Positions 56,666 to 64,000 of a DNA stretch of 64,000 nucleotides are shown one piece after another (position 1 is the stretch's first letter; each line of letters starts with the position of its first letter). The position numbers and the translations under genes were made by a program. The notes below the pieces were generated by a model, which had not been told where the DNA came from, did no database searches, and was given only the letters and a program-made list of their open reading frames with translations. Origin of the DNA: Pusillimonas caeni (lineage in GTDB: Bacteria > Pseudomonadota > Gammaproteobacteria > Burkholderiales > Burkholderiaceae_B); NCBI RefSeq assembly GCF_003545815.1, contig NZ_PDUW01000004.1:62001-126000 (forward strand). Direction: 5' to 3'.

Positions 56666-57814
56666 ATGCAGACCCAGTCTCGTCCAACTCCTCCTCTTCA
56701 CGTGTCCTGGATGGAAAACGGCGAATCACGCACCGCCTTGTGGCTGGGCGAACATGCGGGCAATCCGCCCCGGCGCATCGTCGTGGTGGACGACACCTTG
56801 ACCGCCGACGCCGCCTTTCAATTGGCCAATCAGGGCGCCCACATGCTGTGGCGGGGAGACTTCCACAACGCCCGCCAATTGCTCGACGCGCTCGCGCGCC
56901 GGGTCGACAAGAAAAAACGCAGCAAGGCCGCCGTGACGCCCCAACAGGCTTTCAACCAGCACCGCCTGGCGCAGTCCCGTCGCGCGCGCCTGCTCGGTTC
57001 GCTCTTGCTGCCTCTGGATGAAGGCCTGCGCATCCCGCTGCGCCGCGCGCCCGACGTCCAGGCCGCCTGCGGCGCCGTGCTAGGCCGCATCGACGAGGCG
57101 GCCCTGCTGCCGCTGCGCGTGCTGCAAGGCATACTGGGCGCGGCCGAATGGCAGCGCAAGGGAGTCATCATCCCGGCCCTGCAGCAAAGCATCCATGTCC
57201 ATTACGGCGTCTTCTCGCCCATACGCGGCGAATACATCGACCTGGTGGCCAACGCACCCCTGCCGGACACCCGGCTGGCCTTCGACATCGGCACGGGCAG
57301 CGGCGTGCTGGCGGCCGTGCTGGCGCACCGCGGCGTAGAACGCGTGGTCGCCACCGACGTCGACGAGCGCGCACTCGCCTGCGCCCGCGACAATATCGAG
57401 CGGCTCGGGCTGGCCGACCGCGTCGTGCTGGAACATGCCGACCTGTTTCCCGAGGGCCGCTGCGGCCTGATCGTCTGCAACCCGCCCTGGCTGCCCGCGC
57501 GTCCCACATCGTCCATAGAAACCGCCATCTACGATCCCGACAATCGCATGCTGGCGGGCTTTCTGGGCGGGCTGGGCCAACATCTGCTGCCCGGCGGTGA
57601 AGGCTGGCTGATACTTTCCGACCTGGCCGAACACCTGGGGCTGCGCAGCCGCGACTTCCTGCCCCAGGCCATCGAAGCCGGCGGGCTCAAAGTGCTGGGC
57701 AGGCTGGACGCGCGTCCCAAGCACCCCAAGGCACTGGACCCTTCCGACCCGCTGCACGAGGCGCGCGGCGCCGAAGTGACCACGCTGTGGCGCCTGGGGC
57801 GGCGCGGTCCATAG
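56666..57814 (+). CDS. Class I SAM-dependent methyltransferase (HemK/RlmG-like)
   Basis: This 382-residue protein has an N-terminal domain of about 180 residues. A Rossmann methyltransferase core follows, with motif I LAFDIGTGSGVLAAVLAHRG at about 205-222 and the acidic motif VVATDVDERAL after it. The NPPW tetrapeptide at 272-275 is shared by enzymes that methylate a nitrogen of glutamine or of RNA/DNA bases. The substrate cannot be assigned; 50S or release-factor modification are possibilities. The start is ATG 56666. The gene stands alone, 76 bp after glpK. Confidence 0.85.
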   Translation: MQTQSRPTPPLHVSWMENGESRTALWLGEHAGNPPRRIVVVDDTLTADAAFQLANQGAHMLWRGDFHNARQLLDALARRVDKKKRSKAAVTPQQAFNQHRLAQSRRARLLGSLLLPLDEGLRIPLRRAPDVQAACGAVLGRIDEAALLPLRVLQGILGAAEWQRKGVIIPALQQSIHVHYGVFSPIRGEYIDLVANAPLPDTRLAFDIGTGSGVLAAVLAHRGVERVVATDVDERALACARDNIERLGLADRVVLEHADLFPEGRCGLIVCNPPWLPARPTSSIETAIYDPDNRMLAGFLGGLGQHLLPGGEGWLILSDLAEHLGLRSRDFLPQAIEAGGLKVLGRLDARPKHPKALDPSDPLHEARGAEVTTLWRLGRRGP

Positions 57815-57918
57815 TGCGCCGCGCTATGCGCGCCGCCGTCCGGCGCCCTGCCCGAGCAAGCGGCGGCGCCCCATGATGCACGTATACTGAGAGCACCCTC
57901 TGCAAGCCCACAGCCGCC

Positions 57919-58392
57919 ATGCTAAAGAAAATCTCCCTGATCATTGCCGTATTCCTGATCGTCCTGGTCGCCCTGACCTTCGGCGAAACCATTGTCCATC
58001 AGGCCCTGGCATGGTTCAGCTATCTCACCGGCATCGTGTTCCACAATTTCGCCGACCTGTACTACGCCGTCCATGACTACGTGCTGCGGCACAGCGGCAA
58101 GATCCTCATCGCGTTGGCGCTGACCGTGCCCATCAGCTACTGGATCATCAAGAACAAGGACAGCGAACTGGGACGGCGCTACAGCCCCCGCAAGATCGCC
58201 ATCGTGCTGGCCATTTTTCTGGGCTGGCTGGGCGCGCACCGCTTCTACCTGGGCCAGATAGGCTGGGGCATCATTTACCTGATCATTCTGTATGTGTTTG
58301 CGCCGCTGGTGGTGGCCCTGGCCCTGATCGACGCGGTGCGCTATCTGTTCATGACGGACGAGGATTTCGTCGTGCCCGCCGCCCGCCGCTAA
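57919..58392 (+). CDS. TM2 domain membrane protein
   Basis: This 157-residue membrane protein has four hydrophobic segments (about 4-25, 63-80, 90-107 and 112-140). The TM2 signature appears in the second half: KIAIVLAIFLGWLGAHRFYLGQIGWGIIYLI. The family has no settled function. The first half holds an extra pair of helices with a histidine-rich loop between them (HNFADLYYAVHDYVLRHSG). No operon partner is visible. Confidence 0.85.
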   Translation: MLKKISLIIAVFLIVLVALTFGETIVHQALAWFSYLTGIVFHNFADLYYAVHDYVLRHSGKILIALALTVPISYWIIKNKDSELGRRYSPRKIAIVLAIFLGWLGAHRFYLGQIGWGIIYLIILYVFAPLVVALALIDAVRYLFMTDEDFVVPAARR

Positions 58393-58554
58393 GCCCGACG
58401 CACGCCCCGCTTTGCGTCCAGAGCGGCGCCAGACACCCGCGCCAGGGCCGGTCCGGCCGGATGAGCGCTTGCAGGCCGGCCGGGCGCCGGGACAATGGTC
58501 GCCTGCGATGCGCATTGAATTACAATGGCAAGCACATCATCGTCCCTACACGCC

Positions 58555-58758
58555 ATGGAAAACAAGACCGCCCGCCTGACCGTCCTGATCGACCCGCGCA
58601 AGAAAAAAGCATTCGAACAGCTCTGTGCCAGCCAGGATCTGACCCCGTCGCAGGTGGTGCGCCAATTGATACGCGACTACCTGGCCCAGCACGGCGTCAG
58701 CTACGGCGCCCGCGGCGCCCTGGACAACCCCAAGCTCAAGCGGCCCGATTCTCGATAA
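58555..58758 (+). CDS. Small ribbon-helix-helix-like protein
   Basis: This 67-residue basic protein has a beta strand (ARLTVLIDPRKKKAFEQLC) and two helices (TPSQVVRQLIRDYLAQHG), which is the layout of CopG/Arc-type DNA-binding proteins. The start is taken as ATG 58555; ATG 58525 would add ten residues, but a TACAAT possible -10 element overlaps that codon. Its 3' end overlaps the convergent sulP gene by 23 bases. It could be a lone regulator; no toxin gene is next to it. Confidence 0.75.
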   Translation: MENKTARLTVLIDPRKKKAFEQLCASQDLTPSQVVRQLIRDYLAQHGVSYGARGALDNPKLKRPDSR

Positions 58759-60397
58759 GCCGGCCCACCGCCTGTTCGAACGAAGCGCCCGGATCCCCGC
58801 CCTCGATCTTCTCGATCAGGCCCATGCGCTGCAGCTTGCTGCGGACCCGATCGTTGGCCTCGGCCAGCACCACCCTTCCGCCTTTTGCACGCTGGGCGTC
58901 CGCCAGGTTTTCCAGCGTGCGCAAGCCGGTCGCATCGATGAAGGGCACGCGCCCAAGCCGGATCAGCAATACGGCGGGCGCGCCGCCCGTGTCGGACAGC
59001 GCCTGCTCGAAGGTTTCGACCGCGCCATAGAAAAGCGGGCCATCGATCTGATAGATCATGATGTCGTCGGGCAGGCGCGCCAGGCCGCGGTCCCGCAGCA
59101 GGCCGGCCAGCTCCTGATCGAGCGAGGGCCCGCCTTGCCGCGACACCGCCACGCTGCCCGCCATGCGCCGCAGGAAATGCAGCATGGCCAGCACCACGCC
59201 GATGTTGACCGCCACGACGAGATCGGCGAACACGGTCAGCCCAAAGGTGACCAGCAGGATCACCACGTCGGCGCGCGGCGCGCGCCGCACCATGCGCAGG
59301 AAGTGCCTGGCCTCGCTCATGTTCCACGCCACCACGAAAAGGATCGCGGCCAGGGCGGCCAGGGGCACATTGGCCGCATAAGGCGCCAGCGCCAGGATGA
59401 TGAGCACGAGCGTGACGCAATGCGCCACGCCCGCGATGGGGCTGCTGCCCCCGTTGCGGATGTTGGTCGCGGTGCGCGCAATGGCGCCGGTGGCCGCGAT
59501 TCCGCCGAACAGCGGCGCAGCCATGTTGGCGATGCCCTGGCCGACCAGTTCCTGGTTGGAGTTGTGCCGGGTGCCGGCCATGCCGTCGGCCACCACCGCC
59601 GAAAGCAGGGACTCGATGGCGCCCAGCATGGCGATGGCGAAGGCGGGTCCGATGAGCTCCACGACGCGGTCGAGCGTGACGGGCAGCCATTGCATGCGCG
59701 GCAGCTCGCGCGGGATTTCACCGAAAGCGGATCCTATGGTGGCCACGCCCTCGAACTGGAATAAAGCCTGCAGCACAGTGGCCGCCACCAAGGCGACCAG
59801 CGGCCCCGGCACACGGCGCATGCCGGGCAGGCGCGCCGAATACAGCACCAGCAGCAGCGACAGCACGGCCACGCCCGTCGTGGCCAGGTGCAAGGAAGGC
59901 AGGGCCTGCGCCAGCGTCCACAGCTTCTGGTGGAAATGGCCGGCGGGCGACACGGGCAGCCCGAAGAAATCCTTCCACTGCCCCACCCAGATGATGACGC
60001 CTATGCCGCTGGTAAAGCCGATGATGACCGGACGCGGGATGAACTTGATGGCGCCGCCCAGCCTGGCCAGCCCGAACAGAAGCAGTATGACGCCCGCCAT
60101 GAAAGTGGCGATCTGCAGGCCTTGCACACCATGCTGGGCCACGATGCCGGACAGGATGACGATGAAGGCTCCGGTCGGCCCGGCGATCTGCACGCGGCTG
60201 CCGCCCAGCAGCGAAACCGCCAGCCCGGCGATGATGGCAGTATAAAGGCCCTGCTCGGGCTTGACGCCCGACGCAATGGCGAAGGCCATGGCAAGCGGCA
60301 GGGCGACCACGCCCACGATGACTCCCGCCACGATGTTGGCGTACCAGTGCTTCCAACCCAGCAAGCCCGCGCGCTGCGCTTCCAGAAGAGCAATCAT
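58736..60397 (-). CDS. SulP family anion transporter with STAS domain
   Basis: This 553-residue membrane protein resembles sulfate/bicarbonate transporters of the SLC26/SulP family. About 10-14 hydrophobic segments fill the first 400 residues with the signature [28 protein letters not shown] near residue 35. [36 protein letters not shown] is at about 275-310. The C-terminal STAS domain ([35 protein letters not shown]) spans about 440-545. The substrate is not certain. I chose ATG 60397; the frame stays open upstream through the repeat and panD as a shadow only. Confidence 0.9.
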   Translation of the reverse strand: MIALLEAQRAGLLGWKHWYANIVAGVIVGVVALPLAMAFAIASGVKPEQGLYTAIIAGLAVSLLGGSRVQIAGPTGAFIVILSGIVAQHGVQGLQIATFMAGVILLLFGLARLGGAIKFIPRPVIIGFTSGIGVIIWVGQWKDFFGLPVSPAGHFHQKLWTLAQALPSLHLATTGVAVLSLLLVLYSARLPGMRRVPGPLVALVAATVLQALFQFEGVATIGSAFGEIPRELPRMQWLPVTLDRVVELIGPAFAIAMLGAIESLLSAVVADGMAGTRHNSNQELVGQGIANMAAPLFGGIAATGAIARTATNIRNGGSSPIAGVAHCVTLVLIILALAPYAANVPLAALAAILFVVAWNMSEARHFLRMVRRAPRADVVILLVTFGLTVFADLVVAVNIGVVLAMLHFLRRMAGSVAVSRQGGPSLDQELAGLLRDRGLARLPDDIMIYQIDGPLFYGAVETFEQALSDTGGAPAVLLIRLGRVPFIDATGLRTLENLADAQRAKGGRVVLAEANDRVRSKLQRMGLIEKIEGGDPGASFEQAVGRLIENRAA

Positions 60398-60425
60398 GAT
60401 GTCCGTTCCATGGGATGTGCCCTTG

Positions 60426-60433
60426 ATTATAAT
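60426..60433 (-). promoter_or_regulatory. Possible -10 element of sulP
   Basis: ATTATAAT is its own complement, giving a perfect TATAAT on both strands, 29 bases before the sulP start. The best -35 on the minus strand (CCGACG at a 19-base spacer) is poor. On the plus strand the same element would face the repeat and panD. Confidence 0.35.
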
Positions 60434-60575
60434 ATGGTGCACATGCTCATCGTCGGCCGACATGGCCGACCCCGTACGGAACACGGACTCGAAAATGCCC
60501 CCGCGTTGCGCAGACTGCGCCTGCTTGCTGTCCGCCTCGCGGCCTGCATGCCGCTCGGATTCGCCAGGCGCCGAA

Positions 60576-60765
60576 CCTTGGGGCGGCCCGGCGGCAAAAA
60601 AGCCCCCACGCTGCGCAGGCTCGCGCCTGCTTGCTGCCCCCGAGGGGGCGCTTTTTGCCTTGGGGCGGCCCGGCGGCAAAAAAGCCCCCACGCTGCGCAG
60701 GCTCGCGCCTGCTTGCTGCCCCCCGAGGGGGCGCTTTTTGCCTTGGGGCGGCCCGGCGGCAAAAT
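60576..60765 (+). repeat. Tandem 82-83 bp repeat upstream of panD
   Basis: The unit starts CCTTGGGGCGGCCCGGCGGC at 60576, again at 60658 and again at 60741, giving two full units (82 and 83 bp, one C different) and the first 25 bases of a third. A decayed version of the inner part is at about 60495-60535. Each full unit carries CCCCCGAGGGGG followed by CGCTTTTTG, a terminator-like hairpin. Similar GC-rich dispersed repeats with this 'GCTTGCTGCCCCCGAGGGGG' core are known to me from Burkholderiales genomes. The last copy ends 40 bases before the panD start. Confidence 0.85.
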
Positions 60766-60805
60766 AACTACAATAACGGTTGCATTCATTTCTTCTGAGA
60801 TCAAC

Positions 60806-61219
60806 GTGAGAAAAGTCGTACGGGGCAAGCTCCATGGCATCCGCGTCACCGGTGCCGACCTCAACTACCATGGTTCCATCACGCTGGACCCCGACCACTG
60901 CGAAGCCGCGGGCATTTTGCCCATGGAGTTCGTCGACATCTGGAACAAGGCCTCGGGCGCCCGCATCAGCACCTACGTCATCTACGGAGAACGCGGCTCG
61001 CGCTGCTGCATCCTGAACGGCGCGGCGGCCCGCACCTGCCAGCGTGGCGACGAAGTCATCATCTGCAACTCGGTCTACGTCACCGAGCCCGAAATCGAGC
61101 AGATCAAGCCCGTCGTCCTTACCTTTCACGACGACAACCGCATCCACGAGCGCCTGGGCTACGACGTCTCGCGCGACGATCAGGGCCGCCTGGCCTTCAA
61201 CATCGTCAAGTTCGATTAG
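60806..61219 (+). CDS. panD: Aspartate 1-decarboxylase precursor
   Basis: This 137-residue pyruvoyl enzyme makes beta-alanine for pantothenate. It is synthesised as a precursor cut between Gly23 and Ser24 (NYHGSITLD) to create the pyruvoyl group. Also conserved are Lys8 ([10 protein letters not shown]), [24 protein letters not shown] and LNGAAAR. I chose GTG 60806; no ATG fits and a weak GAGA site precedes it. The C-terminus is longer and more acidic than in E. coli. The repeat just upstream probably supplies or interrupts the leader. Confidence 0.93.
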   Translation: MRKVVRGKLHGIRVTGADLNYHGSITLDPDHCEAAGILPMEFVDIWNKASGARISTYVIYGERGSRCCILNGAAARTCQRGDEVIICNSVYVTEPEIEQIKPVVLTFHDDNRIHERLGYDVSRDDQGRLAFNIVKFD

Positions 61220-61302
61220 CCTTCGCGCCGCCGCCCGCTGCACCGGCCCATGGCCTTCGGCCGGCAAACTGGGTACAATCTGGCGCTGATTCATCCAAGC
61301 AT

Positions 61303-61382
61303 TCGCTAGGGGTGCCGCGTTTCACCGCGGCTGAGACAGTCCCTTTGAACCTGTGAGATCATCCTCGCGCAGGAAAGCGACC
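61303..61382 (+). ncRNA. TPP riboswitch (THI element)
   Basis: The leader contains the invariant parts of the thiamine pyrophosphate aptamer: AGGGGTGCC (61308-61316), GCTGAGAC (61330-61337), CCTTTGAACCTG and a closing GCGCAGGAAAGC. In the short arm CCGCG pairs with CGCGG. The aptamer's 3' end contains AGGAAAG, a ribosome site, so control is probably at translation initiation. A TACAAT at 61274-61279 with a weak TGGCCT 17 bases earlier may be the promoter. It precedes the CytX-type gene. Confidence 0.92.
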
Positions 61383-61461
61383 ATGCACGCCGAAGCACCG
61401 CGCCCGCGCGCACCCGCTTCCCGCCATGCCTGCCGCTCCTGCCTTTACGGACGGCAACGAC

Positions 61462-62763
61462 ATGACAAGCTCCACCTCTTCTACATCGGGCAATCACGCC
61501 CTGACTCCCGTTTCGGCACACGAACGCGTATTCGGCTGGCATGAGCACGCCTCGCTGTGGTTCAGCCTGGGCGTCGGCCTGCTGGTCATGCAGGTGGGCG
61601 CCTACCTGGTGCCGGCCACCGGCCTGCGCGAAGCCGTATTCGCCATCCTGCTGGGCTCCCTCCTGGGGGCGGCCCTGCTGGCCTGGGTGGCCAAGCTGGG
61701 ATGCGACAGCGGGCGGTCCAGCGCGGGGCTCATGCACCGCAGCTACGGCAGCCTGTTCGCGCGGCTGCCCGTCTTCCTGAACATCGTGCAGCTGCTCGGC
61801 TGGACCACCTTCGAGCTCGTGATCATGCGCGAAGGAACGGCCGCCATCGCGCGTGAGGCCTTCGGCCTGAACCTGGGCGCGCTCGCCGCCGTCGTGTTGC
61901 CCACCTTGCTGTGGGGCGGGGTGCTGATCGCCCTGCTGTCGGGCTCGATGATAGGGCTGGTGCGGCGTTTCGTCGCCCGCTTCGGCCTGCCGCTGGTCGT
62001 GCTGTCGCTGATCTGGCTGAGCTGGCAGTTCGCGGGCCAGCTCCGCGCGAGCGGCCTGGCCGAACTCTGGCACCGGCCCGGCGACGGGAGCATGAGCCTA
62101 TTCTCGGCGCTGGACCTGGTCATCGCCATGCCGGTTTCCTGGCTGCCCCTGGTGGCCGACTACGCCCGTCACGGCCGCAGCGGCCGCGGCGCGCTGGGCG
62201 GAGTCTGGCTGGGCTATGCCGTGGCCAACATCTGGTGCTACGGCCTGGGCGTGATGATCGTCAGCGCGGTAGAGCCCGAGACCGGCCTGGTCAGCGCCCT
62301 GCTGCTGGCGCAGGGCGGCCTGATCGCCCTGGGCCTGATCATGATCGACGAACTGGATAACGCCTATGGCGACATCTATTCGGGATCGGTGTCGGCCCAC
62401 AGCTTGAAGCCGAAATGGAGCATCAAGCGCTGGGGCCTGGCCCTGGCGGCGCTCAGCATCTGCCTGGCCATGGTGCTGCCCATGCACAGCCTGGAGCCCT
62501 TTCTGTTGACGCTCAGTTCGGTATTCGTGCCGCTCTATGGCGTGATCCTGGGCCGCCTGTCGCTGGGCGGCAATGTCGATGCACCGACGCGCCGCATCGA
62601 ACCCATTTGCGCCGGGCTATGGCTGCTGGGCATCGCCTTTTACCATGGCCTGGCGCAATGGGCGCCTGGCTTCGGCTCTGCCCTACCCACGCTGGCGCTC
62701 ACCTTCGTGCTGGCGCTGGCGACCCGCCGCGCCGGCGGCCTGCGGTCCGCGACGGCGGGATAA
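61462..62763 (+). CDS. cytX: CytX-type hydroxymethylpyrimidine transporter (NCS1 family)
   Basis: This 433-residue permease of the nucleobase-cation symporter family has about 12 hydrophobic segments. The start HERVFGWHEHASLWFSLGVGLLVMQVGAYLVPA is characteristic of CytX. Conserved later parts are MPVSWLPLVADYARHGRSG and LDNAYGDIYSGSVS. Regulation by a TPP riboswitch supports uptake of a thiamine pyrimidine precursor rather than cytosine. I chose ATG 61462 as the start closest to the family; ATG 61426 would add 12 residues. The distance from the riboswitch (80 bp) and a frame starting at its end are discussed as a finding. Confidence 0.88.
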   Translation: MTSSTSSTSGNHALTPVSAHERVFGWHEHASLWFSLGVGLLVMQVGAYLVPATGLREAVFAILLGSLLGAALLAWVAKLGCDSGRSSAGLMHRSYGSLFARLPVFLNIVQLLGWTTFELVIMREGTAAIAREAFGLNLGALAAVVLPTLLWGGVLIALLSGSMIGLVRRFVARFGLPLVVLSLIWLSWQFAGQLRASGLAELWHRPGDGSMSLFSALDLVIAMPVSWLPLVADYARHGRSGRGALGGVWLGYAVANIWCYGLGVMIVSAVEPETGLVSALLLAQGGLIALGLIMIDELDNAYGDIYSGSVSAHSLKPKWSIKRWGLALAALSICLAMVLPMHSLEPFLLTLSSVFVPLYGVILGRLSLGGNVDAPTRRIEPICAGLWLLGIAFYHGLAQWAPGFGSALPTLALTFVLALATRRAGGLRSATAG

Positions 62764-62826
62764 CGCCTGTCGCCGCGGACGCCTCGGCGAGCCGCTACCG
62801 CGGGTGCCGGCCGGCGCAGGGCGGCC

Positions 62827-64000
62827 TCAGCGCAAGGCCCCCACGTCCCCCGGCTGCACATCGCCCTTCTGCCCGCCCCAGCGCGTGCGCAGATGATTGG
62901 CCAGCCTGGCGATCTGCTCGTCATCGAGTTCGCCGGCGAATCCCGGCATGGCCTGGCGGTCGCCCTCGGGTAGCGAGCGGGCTTCCAGGCCGTGCAGTAT
63001 GACGTGGACGAGGTTGTGCGCATCGGCATTGCGTAGGGTCGAATTGCCCTTGAGCGCCACGGTGGCGCCCGGCTTGCCCTCGCCGTTCATGGCATGGCAG
63101 CCGGCGCATACCGCCAGATAGATCGACCGGCCAGTGGTCAATCCGGCCTGCGGCGCCTCCTGCTGGTCGGCCGGCGCGGGCAAGGCAAGCGGCGGCAACG
63201 GCTCATCGCCCGTCAGATAGGCCACCATGGCCTGATTGTCGTCCTTGCTCAAGTGCCGCGTGCTGAAGTGGAAAGCCTCGTACATATCGCCATAGGCCGA
63301 CCCCAGCGGCGAAATGCCCAGCGCCAGAAAGCGCTGCAGATGTTCCGGCGTCCAGCCGCGCCGTGCCAGTCCCTCCGGCGTGATGTCGGGTGAATTCAGG
63401 TCCCCCAGCGTGCCGCCTTCGAACGAAGCGCCCAGATCCAATTGGCCGAAGGCGCCGCGCGGCGTATGGCATTCGGTGCAATGCCCCAAAGCGTTGGTCA
63501 GATAGCGCCCCCGCAGCCATTGCTGCGACTCGCCCTTGGAAACGTCGGGCAGTTCGTCCTTCAAGAAAAGCAGATTCCAGCCGCGCATGAGGAAGCGCAT
63601 ATTGAAGGGAAACGGCACTTCCGTCGGTTTGTTGGGCACCGCAATGGGCGGCACGCTGCGCAGATAAGCGTAAAGGGCGTCGCTGTCCTCGCGCGACATG
63701 CCCCGGTAGGTGGTGTAGGGCATGGCCGGATAAAGCGGATGCTCGGGCGCCAGGCCGTCGTGCAGGGCACGGTAGAAGTCGGCGGAAGTCCACTGTCCTA
63801 TGCCGTACTGCTTGTCGGGCGTGATGTTGGTGCCGTAGATGGTGCCGAACGGCGTCTCTATCGGCACGCCCCCCGCATACAGCGGCCCGTCCTGAGCGGT
63901 ATGGCAGGCCATGCAGTCGCCCGCCTGGGCCAGATATTTGCCCCGATCCAGCATTTGACGGTCGGCTGCCTCCGGACCGTCGGCGGCGCCGGTTTCGTAG
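62827..64000 (-). CDS. Triheme membrane cytochrome c subunit of a periplasmic dehydrogenase (5' end missing)
   Basis: The frame stays open through the right edge, so the true start and signal peptide lie outside. Three CxxCH haem sites are seen: CMACH at about 63908, CTECH at about 63480 and CAGCH at about 63100. The spacing and the segment RGKYLAQAGDCMACHT match the cytochrome subunits that take electrons from flavin or PQQ dehydrogenases (gluconate, sorbitol, alcohol). The conserved PYTTYRGMSREDSDALYAYL is typical. The partner dehydrogenase genes are expected upstream, beyond the window. Confidence 0.9.
   Translation of the reverse strand, partial: YETGAADGPEAADRQMLDRGKYLAQAGDCMACHTAQDGPLYAGGVPIETPFGTIYGTNITPDKQYGIGQWTSADFYRALHDGLAPEHPLYPAMPYTTYRGMSREDSDALYAYLRSVPPIAVPNKPTEVPFPFNMRFLMRGWNLLFLKDELPDVSKGESQQWLRGRYLTNALGHCTECHTPRGAFGQLDLGASFEGGTLGDLNSPDITPEGLARRGWTPEHLQRFLALGISPLGSAYGDMYEAFHFSTRHLSKDDNQAMVAYLTGDEPLPPLALPAPADQQEAPQAGLTTGRSIYLAVCAGCHAMNGEGKPGATVALKGNSTLRNADAHNLVHVILHGLEARSLPEGDRQAMPGFAGELDDEQIARLANHLRTRWGGQKGDVQPGDVGALR

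Noticed and set aside
60576-60765. CRISPR array
   Set aside because: The repeats are directly adjacent without unique spacers and contain terminator-like stems.
60398-61294. N-terminal extension of the SulP protein through the repeat and panD region
   Set aside because: The extra 299 residues are antisense to panD and repeat-derived; the family start fits ATG 60397.

Overview
This 64-kb window is GC-rich betaproteobacterial chromosome. It most resembles the Alcaligenaceae (Bordetella/Achromobacter relatives). The pointers are the FlhDC master regulator, CheZ, a FlhF far longer than usual, and a flagellar-chemotaxis locus packed into one block of about 49 kb. The family placement is inferred from gene content and sequence style, not from a phylogeny.

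Left edge (1-2977): the 3' part of an azoreductase gene, a DbpA-type RNA helicase gene, and a ribA operon on the minus strand with a small unknown gene. The flagellar block follows (about 3.0-52.3 kb). fliA reads left. flaG-fliD-fliS-fliT and an unusual pair (a second FliK-like protein and a stand-alone FlhB C-domain) read right. fliE reads left, and the thirteen-gene fliF-to-fliR operon reads right. On the minus strand, flgB-to-flgJ and flgKL read left and end in a chemoreceptor and a lipoprotein; flgA, flgM and flgN read right from the other side of the flgB promoter. A long minus-strand train then runs flhD-flhC-motA-motB-cheA-cheW-mcp-cheR-cheB-cheY-cheZ-mcp-flhB-flhA-flhF. Together these encode nearly the whole rotor, rod, hook, export apparatus, stator and chemotaxis circuit. 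Flagellin (fliC) and FlhG are the notable absences.

Regulation can be partly read from the sequence. Sigma-28 (FliA) type promoters, TAAA-N15-(G/A)CCGTTAC or close, precede flaG, flgM and flgK, and a weaker one precedes fliD. A FlhDC-like half site lies between flgB and flgA. The flhDC operon is preceded by a strikingly AT-rich control region of about 450 bp with palindromes and repeated TGATAAA elements, unlike anything else in the window.

Right part (52.8-64 kb): an NlpC/P60 lipoprotein gene, divergent glpD/glpK around a palindromic operator candidate, a methyltransferase, a TM2 protein, a small ribbon-helix-helix-like protein, a SulP anion transporter, a tandem 82-83 bp repeat in front of panD, a TPP riboswitch controlling a CytX-type transporter, and the 3' part of a triheme cytochrome c gene running off the edge. 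I saw no tRNA, rRNA, CRISPR array, insertion sequence or prophage.
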